Assembly (NCBI GenBank): GCA_038120095.1
Contig: JAYOKZ010000001.1
Span: 124,001-188,000 of the forward strand
Origin: UBA2589 sp038120095
GTDB taxonomy: Bacteria > Gemmatimonadota > Gemmatimonadetes > Longimicrobiales > Gaopeijiaceae
Length of the DNA stretch: 64,000 nt
Reading direction: 5' to 3'
Shown here: one piece after another, positions 1 to 8,231 of the stretch
Layout: each line of letters opens with the position of its first letter
How positions within the stretch are numbered: the stretch's first letter is position 1
The notes under the pieces: model-generated
What the model was told of the DNA's origin: nothing
The model's input: only the letters and a program-made list of their open reading frames with translations
The model's database searches: none
Position numbers and translations under genes: made by a program

Positions 1-2857
1 TCTCTGCATCGAGTCGACCGGCCATCGCCTGAACCTCGCGTGACAGTCGCTGTGCAGCTCCAACCGAGCCCCACACCCCGAGGAGCGTCTCGGTCCACTC
101 GGCCCTGATCTCCGGATCGAAGTCGTGCCGTGGATCTTCCCTGACTTCGACCGTCTGTTCGGCTACGACATCTCCAATCGTCAGGCGTACCGTGTATTCG
201 CCGGGGATGACCAGGGGACCCCGCGCCCCACCCCGGAAACCCGGCGTTCCGCCGCCGCCGGAAACACCGTCGCGAGAATGGCGCAGATCCCACACTGCCC
301 GATTCAGGCCACGGCGGGTCTGCATCTCCATCGACGCGACCTGAATACGTCCCGAAGAGAGCACGCTGATCTGCGCGATTTCTCCGCCTTGCCCGGACCA
401 GAAGTCTACGATTCCGCCCGCCGGAGGATTCTCACCCTCGAAAATCATGTTGCCCGTGTGTGCCTTCTCCGAGCGATACCGGATCTGTTCGGCGGGCTCG
501 ATGGTGAAGAGGTGAGCGGCCGACGAAGCGATCTCGGGGGACATCTCCTGAAGCGCGTTGAGCTGATCGAAGATCCAGATCCCTCGTCCATGGGTCGCGA
601 GCACGAGGTCGTTGTCGCGAGGGTGTACGACCAGGTCGTTCACCGCCACCGTCGGCATGTTACCGTCGAGCGGGAGCCAGTTGCGGCCGCCGTTCCATGA
701 CCAGAACGCCCGCATCTCGGTGCCCAGCCAGAGGACATCCGGATTTCTCGGATCCTCGCGCACGACCCGGACGACCTGCTCGGCCGGGAGATCCCCGACG
801 ATCGAGCGCCACGACCGTCCGCTGTCTTCCGACACCCACAGGTAGTTCTCGTAGTCGTCGTTCCGGTAATTGTTGGCCGCGACGTACATCCGGCCATCGA
901 CCGATTTCGACATGTGCACCTGGTTGACCCACATCAGTTCCGGCGCACCGGGAATGGAGGTCGTCACATCCGTCCACGACTGGCCGTCGTTCGTGGAGAC
1001 CTGCACGAGACCGTCGTCCGTTCCGACGAGCAGCACGCCGGGGCGATGCTCGGATTCGGCAATGGCGGTCAGAGTCGGCCAGTACGGGATCCCGTCATCG
1101 AGCGAGAGGACGAACGAGTCGGCGACCTGGTCCATGATGACCAGACTCCGACGGTCGGTGCCGCTGGTCAGGTCACCGAGCGATGTCCACGTGTCTCCCC
1201 GGTCCGTGCTCTTGAAGATCTCGTTCAGGCCGGCGTAGAGCGTGTTGCTGTCGTGCGGGCTGATGATGAACGGGCCATCCCAGTTACCGGGGGGCATCGC
1301 GTTCCCGAGTTCCATATACGGATCGTCGAGATCCGGCCACGTCGTCCAGTTGCGCCGTGCCCCGATAAAGCCTTCCGGCTGGTTCGGACGGATGTTGCGG
1401 CTGGCGCCAGTCTCCAGATCCCAGCGCGTGAGACCGAGGTACTGGCTTTCCGAATACAGGATGCGGTTGTTCGTCGTATCGACCAGACTCAGGAAACCGT
1501 CGCCCCCACCCCACTTGTTCCAGTCCTCGTTGAGGATGCCCTCCGACCGATAGGTCTGATTCGGCCCGCGCCAGGATCCATTGTCCTGCAGGCCACCATA
1601 CACGTTGTACGGGTGGGCCATGTCGACGGAGACCCGGTAATACTGACTGAGCGGTAGCGCAGTGTGGTACAGGAAGTGGTCCCCACGATCGTAGCTGATC
1701 CCCAGACCCCCGTCGTCGAGCTTGATGACGTGGTTCGAGTCCTCGGGGTTCACCCACACGAATCGGTCGTCACCATGCGTACGATGGTCGCGCGGCACGG
1801 TGAACGTCACACCCCCGTCATCGGAGTAGCTGTACGAGTTCAGCATGTAGATCCGCTGATCGTCGTTCGGGTCGACCATCGGCTGACTCGCGTACATCGG
1901 CCGTGGGTTCCAATCCCCCTGGTAGGTCCAGCTCTCTCCACGATCCTCCGAGCGGTAGATACCGGCCAGCCGCTGCTCGTACGCAGTCGAGGCGTTGAAG
2001 CGCTCCCCCTGCTCGAGGCTGATGTAGACGATCCGCGGATCTGACCGATAGATCGTGATCCCCATCCGACCGATGTCACCGGTCGCGAGTCCGTTGTCGA
2101 GACCGGCGTTGGTGAGGAGTGACCATGTGTCGCCCCCGTCCGTGCTCTTGTAGAGCCCACTGCCCGGTCCTCCTCCATGAAATCCCCACGGACGGCGCTG
2201 ACGCTGGTACATCGCGGCGTACATGATGTCCGGATTCGACGGATCCATGGCCACGTCGACGGCACCCGTCATGGGGTCCACGAAGAGGATCCGCTCCCAC
2301 GACTCCCCACCATCCCGGGTTCGATACACGCCGCGCTCGGGGTTGGGACCCCACAGGTGCCCCATCGCTGCGACGTAGACGACGTCGGAGTCGTCGGGGT
2401 GCATGACGATGCGCCCGATGTGGTGGCTTTCCTCGAGTCCCATGTTCGTCCACGAATCTCCGCCGTTGGTCGACTTGTAGACTCCGTCTCCCCATGACGA
2501 CGACTGGCGGTTGGCCCGCTCGCCGGTCCCGACCCAGACGACGCTCGTGTCCCTCTGATGCACGACGACGTCGCCGACCGAGTGGACCGCCTCATCCTGA
2601 AACACCGGGGTGAAGCGCAGGCCGTTGTCGGTGGTCTTCCACACGCCACCGGTCGCCGACGCCAGATAGTAGACGCGCGTGTCTATCTCCACGACCGCGA
2701 TGTCGACCAGACGGCCGCTCATGTTCGCGGGGCCGATCTCCCGGGGGCTGAGCCCATCGAGATGCGCCGGCAGGAGTTGTCCGGTTCCGGTGGAGGGAGC
2801 TGACACGAACAGCATCGCGACCGTCAGAGCACCTTTGAACGATCTGGGCACGGCCAC
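1..2857 (-). CDS. VPS10/sortilin-like BNR-repeat secreted propeller protein (3' end outside window)
   Basis: The reading frame is open from about 2857 to the left edge with no stop, so the C-terminus is missing; about 950 codons are visible. The N-terminus has a basic, then hydrophobic segment (GALTVAMLFVSAPSTGTG) that looks like a signal peptide. The mature part starts with GLSPREIGPANMSGRL and continues with repeated BNR/Asp-box blades such as GGVWKTTDNG, VGTGERANRQ and GLYKSTDGGDTW, which is the pattern of the secreted sortilin/VPS10-type propellers often annotated as glycosyl hydrolases. Enzyme activity is not established for this group. The start is uncertain: GTG at 2857 or 2851 gives a good signal peptide, a GTG at 2902 is also in frame, and no strong ribosome binding site is visible. 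Confidence 0.85.
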   Translation of the reverse strand, partial: MAVPRSFKGALTVAMLFVSAPSTGTGQLLPAHLDGLSPREIGPANMSGRLVDIAVVEIDTRVYYLASATGGVWKTTDNGLRFTPVFQDEAVHSVGDVVVHQRDTSVVWVGTGERANRQSSSWGDGVYKSTNGGDSWTNMGLEESHHIGRIVMHPDDSDVVYVAAMGHLWGPNPERGVYRTRDGGESWERILFVDPMTGAVDVAMDPSNPDIMYAAMYQRQRRPWGFHGGGPGSGLYKSTDGGDTWSLLTNAGLDNGLATGDIGRMGITIYRSDPRIVYISLEQGERFNASTAYEQRLAGIYRSEDRGESWTYQGDWNPRPMYASQPMVDPNDDQRIYMLNSYSYSDDGGVTFTVPRDHRTHGDDRFVWVNPEDSNHVIKLDDGGLGISYDRGDHFLYHTALPLSQYYRVSVDMAHPYNVYGGLQDNGSWRGPNQTYRSEGILNEDWNKWGGGDGFLSLVDTTNNRILYSESQYLGLTRWDLETGASRNIRPNQPEGFIGARRNWTTWPDLDDPYMELGNAMPPGNWDGPFIISPHDSNTLYAGLNEIFKSTDRGDTWTSLGDLTSGTDRRSLVIMDQVADSFVLSLDDGIPYWPTLTAIAESEHRPGVLLVGTDDGLVQVSTNDGQSWTDVTTSIPGAPELMWVNQVHMSKSVDGRMYVAANNYRNDDYENYLWVSEDSGRSWRSIVGDLPAEQVVRVVREDPRNPDVLWLGTEMRAFWSWNGGRNWLPLDGNMPTVAVNDLVVHPRDNDLVLATHGRGIWIFDQLNALQEMSPEIASSAAHLFTIEPAEQIRYRSEKAHTGNMIFEGENPPAGGIVDFWSGQGGEIAQISVLSSGRIQVASMEMQTRRGLNRAVWDLRHSRDGVSGGGGTPGFRGGARGPLVIPGEYTVRLTIGDVVAEQTVEVREDPRHDFDPEIRAEWTETLLGVWGSVGAAQRLSREVQAMAGRLDAE

Positions 2858-3148
2858 CCAGCATGAATGGGCGTGTTCGTAGAGTCGAGGGGTCGAAGAC
2901 ACGGGCGGCCTCATGGAAGGGCTCGAGGAAACGTCAAGCGCGAGGGCGGGCCAGATCCGTTCGACCGGCCTCTGAGCAAAGATGCAGGTCCACCCGAGGG
3001 AGGGCCAACCCTCCTCCAGCGGGGATGCGCACCTCGGTACCGCAGGCACCACCCATTGCGGGAACTGCTCCGCGCTGAACCTTGTAGAGCATCGCAGGGT
3101 TTCGAGCGATTCGCCGAAGACCACAGCACCGCACTCGTACCGTCACAC

Positions 3149-3826
3149 ATGATCTCCTTCGACGTCCGCACAGCCTGTACACTCGCCCTGAGCGTGTCGC
3201 TCGCAGCGTGCTCCACCGGGCGGGCAGGCACCGCCTCCGTGGGCCCGGAAGAAGGAGCGCCCGCACGAATCGTGCAGCCCGGTGCGCCCGGTGAGGCGGG
3301 TCGGACCTTCTCGGCCGAAGAGCTCGATCAGGTCGAAGGGGTTTCGTACACCGAAGCCGACGTGCGCTTCATGCAGGGCATGATCCCTCATCATCGGCAG
3401 GCGCTGCAGATGACTGCCCTGGCCCGCCAGTACGCGACGACCGAGGCCGTTCGTCAGATGGGCCTTCGCATGGAAATTTCCCAGCGAGACGAGATCGCGA
3501 TGATGTCTACCTGGCTTCGCGAGCGGGGGGAGCCGGTCCAGATGCCCCGGATGGGCGGCATGCTTCATCAGGGGATGGGCATGGGGATGCTTTCTCCGGA
3601 AGAAATGGAGCAGTTGGCCAATGCACGCGGGATGCAGTTCGACCGCCTCTTCCTCGAGGGCATGATCCGCCACCACCGGGGCGCCCTCGACATGGTGACG
3701 TCACTGTTCAACACATCCGGAGCAGCCCAGGAATCCACTGTGTTCAAGTTCGCCGAGGAGGTGGACGCAGATCAGCTCATGGAGATCGAGCGGATGCAGG
3801 CCATTCTCGATCAAATGGGGCGCTAG
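3149..3826 (+). CDS. DUF305 lipoprotein, probable copper/metal-binding
   Basis: This 225-residue protein has an N-terminal signal with lipobox LAAC (Cys21), so it should be a lipoprotein. Two DUF305 hallmarks follow: MIPHHRQAL with His81-His82, and MIRHHRGAL with His175-His176, each in a helical segment. Between them is a Met-rich stretch (MPRMGGMLHQGMGMGM). DUF305 proteins include copper-binding periplasmic proteins, so the His pairs and Met-rich linker suggest Cu(I)/Ag(I) handling; this is inference. The frame is open further upstream to 2867, but only the ATG at 3149 gives a signal peptide. An LVIVD-repeat gene follows 95 bases downstream on the same strand. Confidence 0.87.
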   Translation: MISFDVRTACTLALSVSLAACSTGRAGTASVGPEEGAPARIVQPGAPGEAGRTFSAEELDQVEGVSYTEADVRFMQGMIPHHRQALQMTALARQYATTEAVRQMGLRMEISQRDEIAMMSTWLRERGEPVQMPRMGGMLHQGMGMGMLSPEEMEQLANARGMQFDRLFLEGMIRHHRGALDMVTSLFNTSGAAQESTVFKFAEEVDADQLMEIERMQAILDQMGR

Positions 3827-3921
3827 ATCGTGGTGTGGACCGTTTCACACCGCCGGCCGGATGTCAGCTTCACTCAGCACCGATTCACGAGTCAGTCCAA
3901 AACACACGAGGTATGACGGAC

Positions 3922-5745
3922 ATGGGTAAGAAGATCACGGGAGCATTCGGGCTCCTCGTCGCGGCGGCGTTGTTCGCGGGAGCGCTCGTCGCCCCCGAGG
4001 ATGCGTCCGCGCAGCAGCAGGGTCAGCCGTCCCCCGCCCAGGTGCCTCCGGCAGCGCCGGCACTGGAGTGGGATCCCAACGACCCCCGTATCGGTCTGGG
4101 CGCCGGCTGGATGGACGCCGAGTCCGCCATCAGTGGCCTCGAGCTTCTGGCGGCCATTCCGAGACCGGACGGCTTCTTCAATCCGTCCACGCCGGCGGAC
4201 GGCCGGTTCAGCAACACCGACCTGGCATTCCGGGATGGCCTCCTGATTCAGGGGAATTACAACGGCTTTCAGATGTACGACATCTCCAACCCGGCCGATC
4301 CGACACTGAGCGTGTCGGTCGTCTGTCCGGGTGGCCAGGGTGACGTGTCGGTCTACGGCGACCTGGTCGTGATGTCGGCGCAGGAAACGCGTGGTCGGCT
4401 CGATTGCGGGGTTGAAGGTGTCGCTGATTCGATCAGTGCCGAGCGCATGCGCGGTGTTCGAATCTTCGACGTGTCGGACATGAACAACCCGACGCAGGTC
4501 GCGGCCATTCAGTCCTGCCGTGGATCCCACACCCACACGATCGTGACGGATCCGGCCGACACCGAGAACATCTACGTCTACATTCAGGGAACGAGTCGTG
4601 TGCGTCCCGGTGAAGAGTTGCCCGGTTGCTCGGGCGGTGGCCCCGATGATCCGGAAACGGCGCTCTTCCGCATTGAGGTCGTGAAGGTCCCTCTGGCGAA
4701 TCCGGCCGCGGCCGAGATCGTGAACATGCCCCGTATTTTCGCGGATGAGCAGGGCAACCTCGCCGGCCTCTGGCAGGGCGGCGACCATGGCCCGGGAACC
4801 CAGAGCTCCCGTCTGACCAATCAGTGCCACGACATCACGGCGTATCCCGGGATCGGACTCGCAGGCGGAGCATGCTCCGGCAACGGCATCCTCCTCGACA
4901 TCTCGGACCCGGAGAACCCCACGCGCGTAGCGGAGGTCTCCGACCCGAATTTCGCCTACTGGCACTCCGCCACGTTCAACAACGACGGTGACGTCGTCGT
5001 GTTCACGGACGAGTGGGGCGGCGGGGCAGCCCCGCGCTGCCGCGCGACGGACCCTGCCACGTGGGGTGCAAACGCGATCTTCCGAATTGGGGCCGACGGT
5101 CAGATGGAACTCGCCGGCTACTACAAGCTGCCGGTTCCTCAGACCGACACGGAGAACTGTGTCGCCCACAATGGATCGATCATCCCGGTGCCGGGGCGTG
5201 ACATCATGGCCCAGGCATGGTACCAGGGCGGCGTGTCACTGATGGACTTCACCGATCCTGCCAACCCGTTCGAAATCGCCTTTTTCGATCGTGGACCGCT
5301 CTCCATCGAGTCGCTGTTCACGGGCGGCTACTGGTCCGTCTACTGGTTCAACGGACGTCTGTACGGAGCCGAGATCTCGCGTGGGATCGACGTCTTCCGA
5401 CTGACACCGAGCGAGCATCTCTCGGCGGCAGAGATCGCGGCGGCCGAGTCGGTCGTGATCAACGAGTTCAACGCTCAGCTGCAGCCCAAGGTCGATTGGG
5501 CGCCGACGCGCGACGTGGCGCAGGCGTACCTGGATCAGATGACCCGGGCGAATCGGATTCTGAACGATCGGGCGAGTGAGATTCAGGGCGCGCTGGATTC
5601 GAGTGCCAGCTCGATGACGCTGAACAGTCTCGCGGCCGAAATCGAGGCCGACGTGGTTCAGATCGAGGCAGGAGAGCTGGGGGGTGATGCGGAACGGATG
5701 GCCAAACTGGCGGCTGTTCTTCGTGGGATGGCGATGCAGCAGTAA
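3922..5745 (+). CDS. LVIVD-repeat secreted beta-propeller protein
   Basis: The 607-residue product has a signal peptide (GLLVAAALFAGALVA, with a likely cut near DASAQQ) and repeated blades of the type FQMYDISNPADP, VRIFDVSDMNNP, ILLDISDPENP and SLMDFTDPANP, which are the LVIVD repeats of a secreted propeller. The last 100 residues are helical and lack repeats. The start at 3922 is preferred over ATG 3913 because GAGG at 3908-3911 is 10 bases before 3922 but only one base before 3913. The function of such propellers is not known; pairing with the upstream DUF305 gene hints at a shared envelope role. A GC hairpin follows the stop. Confidence 0.85.
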   Translation: MGKKITGAFGLLVAAALFAGALVAPEDASAQQQGQPSPAQVPPAAPALEWDPNDPRIGLGAGWMDAESAISGLELLAAIPRPDGFFNPSTPADGRFSNTDLAFRDGLLIQGNYNGFQMYDISNPADPTLSVSVVCPGGQGDVSVYGDLVVMSAQETRGRLDCGVEGVADSISAERMRGVRIFDVSDMNNPTQVAAIQSCRGSHTHTIVTDPADTENIYVYIQGTSRVRPGEELPGCSGGGPDDPETALFRIEVVKVPLANPAAAEIVNMPRIFADEQGNLAGLWQGGDHGPGTQSSRLTNQCHDITAYPGIGLAGGACSGNGILLDISDPENPTRVAEVSDPNFAYWHSATFNNDGDVVVFTDEWGGGAAPRCRATDPATWGANAIFRIGADGQMELAGYYKLPVPQTDTENCVAHNGSIIPVPGRDIMAQAWYQGGVSLMDFTDPANPFEIAFFDRGPLSIESLFTGGYWSVYWFNGRLYGAEISRGIDVFRLTPSEHLSAAEIAAAESVVINEFNAQLQPKVDWAPTRDVAQAYLDQMTRANRILNDRASEIQGALDSSASSMTLNSLAAEIEADVVQIEAGELGGDAERMAKLAAVLRGMAMQQ

Positions 5746-5789
5746 AGCCGTCAACGCAAGACTGTCGCGTAGAGGATCGCGCGACGGTG

Positions 5790-5822
5790 AAGGTCCCGGT
5801 GCCCGCGCGGCGCCGGGACCTT
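5790..5822 (+). terminator. GC-rich hairpin after the LVIVD gene
   Basis: AAGGTCCCGG at 5790-5799 pairs perfectly with CCGGGACCTT at 5813-5822, with a further short GCC/GGC pair inside the loop. It lies 44 bases after the stop at 5745. There is no clear T tract, so it could be a weak or Rho-assisted terminator. Confidence 0.5.
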
Positions 5823-5832
5823 CGGCGTTTCG

Positions 5833-5842
5833 CCCCCCCCCC
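5833..5842. repeat. C10 homopolymer tract between LVIVD gene and hldD
   Basis: Ten consecutive C bases lie directly after the hairpin and 117 bases before the hldD start. Such tracts slip in replication and are error-prone in sequencing. Confidence 0.8.
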
Positions 5843-5959
5843 GGCGGTATCCGGTTCTCGCTGCGGGCGGCTGGACGAGCGATCGAAGCCGACCCCGTGG
5901 CGAGGGGTGCTACGCGGTCGGCGTGGACTTTCCCTGCATCCCGGGTCGATCTTCTTACC

Positions 5960-6943
5960 ATGATCGTCGTCACCGGAGGTACCGGCTTCATCGGCTCGAA
6001 TCTCGTCGGCGCGCTTGCCGGCTCCGGCGAGCGGGTGTCCGTATGCGACACCCTGGGAACCGGTGAAAAGTGGCGCAACATCGCGAAGCACGAGATCGAC
6101 GAACTCGTGGATCCATCCGCCCTGAACGAGTTCCTCACGCGACGGGCTGAAGAAATCTCCTTCGTCTATCATCTGGGCGCAGTGTCCGCGACCACCGAGA
6201 CGAATGCGGACCTGATCGCCGACTCGAATTTCCGGCTGTCTCAGCAGATCTGGCGACGGTGTGCGGCTCATGACATACCCCTGGTGTATGCATCGTCCGC
6301 TGCAACGTACGGTGACGGAACGCAGGGCTTCGTTGACTCGGACGACCGTGGCTCCCTCGCCCGATTGAGACCGCTGAATGCCTACGGCTGGAGCAAGCTG
6401 GCCTTCGACCGCTGGGTGGCTCGTGAGGCAGAGGAGGATCGTCCAACACCGCCCTCGTGGGTCGGTCTGAAGTTCTTCAACGTGTACGGCCCCAACGAGT
6501 ACCACAAAGGCGACATGCGCAGCGTGGTCACCAAGGCGTACCCGGGGGCAGCCTCGGGCGATGGCGTTACCCTCTTTCGGTCTCATCACCCCGACTTCGA
6601 AGATGGCGGGCAGATGCGTGATTTCGTGTACGTCGGGGACTGCATCGATGTCATGCGGTGGATCCGTGAGCACCGGCCTGCCAGCGGCATCTACAATGTC
6701 GGAACCGGACGCGCACAGACATGGCTCGAGCTCATGGGCGCCCTCTACACGGCGGTCGGCAAGGATCTCAGCGTGACCTGGGTAGATACCCCGCCCAACC
6801 TCCGCGAGAAATATCAGTACTTCACGCAGGCGGACATGACGAAGCTCCGAGAGGCCGGGTATCAGCGACCGTTCGCATCGGTCCAGGAAGGGGTCACCGA
6901 TTACGTGGCAAATTTCCTTTCGACCGAAGATCCGTACCGCTGA
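5960..6943 (+). CDS. hldD: ADP-L-glycero-D-manno-heptose 6-epimerase
   Basis: This 327-residue extended short-chain dehydrogenase epimerises ADP-D,D-heptose to ADP-L,D-heptose, the last step in making the LPS inner-core heptose donor, in the cytoplasm. The NADP-binding loop GGTGFIGSNL is at the N-terminus. HLGAVSATTETNADL, YASSAATYGDG and the catalytic YGWSK (Tyr-x-x-x-Lys) are all present, as is FNVYGPNEYHKGDMRS, which is typical of HldD/RfaD. The length fits the family (about 310-330). The frame runs open upstream to 5684 but homology starts at the ATG at 5960. Other heptose genes are not in the window. Its presence supports a diderm with heptose-containing LPS. Confidence 0.93.
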   Translation: MIVVTGGTGFIGSNLVGALAGSGERVSVCDTLGTGEKWRNIAKHEIDELVDPSALNEFLTRRAEEISFVYHLGAVSATTETNADLIADSNFRLSQQIWRRCAAHDIPLVYASSAATYGDGTQGFVDSDDRGSLARLRPLNAYGWSKLAFDRWVAREAEEDRPTPPSWVGLKFFNVYGPNEYHKGDMRSVVTKAYPGAASGDGVTLFRSHHPDFEDGGQMRDFVYVGDCIDVMRWIREHRPASGIYNVGTGRAQTWLELMGALYTAVGKDLSVTWVDTPPNLREKYQYFTQADMTKLREAGYQRPFASVQEGVTDYVANFLSTEDPYR

Positions 6944-7030
6944 CCCGCCACCCGGATCCTCTGCGTCCCGTCGGCAGTATGACGTAGGGCATTCTCTTGA
7001 CACAGATTCGGCTCGACACGCACAATCGCT

Positions 7031-7414
7031 GTGTGTGCGTCCCTCCATGCACGGTCGGTTAGTATCCTGAAGACGTGGCGTGATTTCACCCGCGGCGCAG
7101 CGGCGCTCGCGCTCCTGGTCGGTCAGATCAGCGCATTCGCAGGCTTGCCCATCGCGGACGCCCTGCTCGAAACGCGCTCCGTCGCGGAGTCGGAGCACAT
7201 CGAGCAGACCGAAGCGGACTGCTCGACGCACCACGACGATCGCTTCTGCCAGATCATTCGGTCTCTTTCAGGCCAGTACGGCGCTTCCAGCGCCGTGCCG
7301 CAGCTGCTGCTCCGCCCACTCGAAGCAAGCGTCCCCGTCCTCCGAGAGTCGGACTTCAGGCGGTCGTTCGAGTTTTTCGTTCCAGTAGGGCTGCGAGCTC
7401 CACCCGTCAGTTAG
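7031..7414 (+). CDS. small secreted Cys/His-containing protein, unknown function
   Basis: I do not recognise the family. The frame starts at GTG 7031 and gives 127 residues: a short basic segment, a hydrophobic signal-like stretch (GAAALALLVGQISAFAG), an acidic region, then CSTHHDDRFCQIIRSL, in which two Cys and two His could form a metal site. The C-terminus ends FVPVGLRAPPVS. It is followed on the same strand by a lipoprotein and a TonB receptor, and small secreted proteins in this position are often accessory factors of metal uptake. A CTG at the LKTW position is another possible start. Coding status rests on signal-peptide logic and context only. Confidence 0.55.
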   Translation: MCASLHARSVSILKTWRDFTRGAAALALLVGQISAFAGLPIADALLETRSVAESEHIEQTEADCSTHHDDRFCQIIRSLSGQYGASSAVPQLLLRPLEASVPVLRESDFRRSFEFFVPVGLRAPPVS

Positions 7415-7418
7415 TCAG

Positions 7419-7473
7419 GCGGAATTGCCGTGCGCGTTGGCGCGGCTCACTGGATGTGACTCTGCAATTCCGC
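7419..7473. promoter_or_regulatory. long-range perfect inverted repeat before the metal-uptake lipoprotein gene
   Basis: GCGGAATTGC at 7419-7428 is repeated in perfect inverted orientation as GCAATTCCGC at 7464-7473. The enclosed 35 bases contain a short CGCG-TTGG-CGCG hairpin. The structure begins five bases after the stop at 7414 and ends 79 bases before the lipoprotein ATG at 7553. It could be a terminator or attenuator for the upstream gene, or a structured leader or operator controlling the downstream genes. Confidence 0.45.
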
Positions 7474-7552
7474 ACGCTTGCTCCATTTGAAGCCTCATCA
7501 TGTGATCGCATGGTGAGACCCCAATGACAAACTGATCCCAAGAGACATCATC

Positions 7553-8125
7553 ATGATTTTCAGAGCTATGCGCAGTCTCCCGCTGGCAGCGGCGATTCTA
7601 ACGGTCTCGGCATGTGATGACCCCACTTCCCCGATTGCGAACGAGGAGGAGTTGATCACCGACGTGACGATCACCCTCACTCCATCGGGTGGTGGACAGG
7701 CGATCGTCTCGACGATCGCCGACGCAGACGCAGGTGGACCCAATCCACCGAGCGCTCAGACGGCGCCCATCGCCCTGAGCGCGGGCGTCACCTACCAAGG
7801 AACCATCGAGTTCTTCGACCGCTCCGATCCGGCCGACCCCGAAAACATCACGCTCGAGGTGGCTGAGGAGAGCGACGAACACCGCGTGTTCTACAACGTC
7901 AGCGGACTGCCGGGGGTCTCGGTTCCGGTTGGCTCGTTGGACACGGACGGGAACGGTGCTCCCCTCGGTCTCACCTTTCAGGTCGTGGTCACCTCGGGCG
8001 CCTCCGCCAGCACTGGGGCGATACAGGTGGTCTTGAGTCATTATGATGACGCGCCCAAGGGGGATGGATTGACCCCCAGCGATGAGACGGACGTCGATGT
8101 CTCGTTCGTAGTATCAGTGAATTGA
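7553..8125 (+). CDS. lipoprotein of the 'type 1 periplasmic binding fold' small-protein family, TonB-receptor partner
   Basis: The 190-residue product has a signal peptide ending in the lipobox VSAC followed by Asp-Asp. The mature start NEEELITDVTITLTP, the central DADAGGPNPP, EESDEHRVFYN and the C-terminal ETDVDVSFVVSV match a family I know from Bacteroidota, where it is annotated as a type 1 periplasmic binding fold protein and sits next to a TonB-dependent receptor. That arrangement is repeated here: the receptor starts 106 bases downstream. The likely role is a surface or periplasmic lipoprotein helping the receptor capture its ligand, probably a metal. Substrate assignment is inference. 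Confidence 0.75.
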   Translation: MIFRAMRSLPLAAAILTVSACDDPTSPIANEEELITDVTITLTPSGGGQAIVSTIADADAGGPNPPSAQTAPIALSAGVTYQGTIEFFDRSDPADPENITLEVAEESDEHRVFYNVSGLPGVSVPVGSLDTDGNGAPLGLTFQVVVTSGASASTGAIQVVLSHYDDAPKGDGLTPSDETDVDVSFVVSVN

Positions 8126-8231
8126 CCGACGAACACCGCCGAGGGGGGATCGTCCTGTCCCTTCGATTTCTCCTCGGCGGTGGCGTTCTCCCTTTCGTCC
8201 TCCCCGAGGTACATCCAGAGGCCCTTCGAAG

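Noticed and set aside
2867..3148. N-terminal extension of the DUF305 protein upstream to 2867
   Set aside because: The added 94 residues are Arg/Pro-rich and would bury a clear signal peptide with lipobox that starts at 3149.
5468..7234. Long open frame on the minus strand (588 codons) across the LVIVD gene end and hldD
   Set aside because: It is antisense to two well-supported genes, its translation is Arg/Pro/Gly-rich without any motif, and such frames are expected in GC-rich coding DNA.
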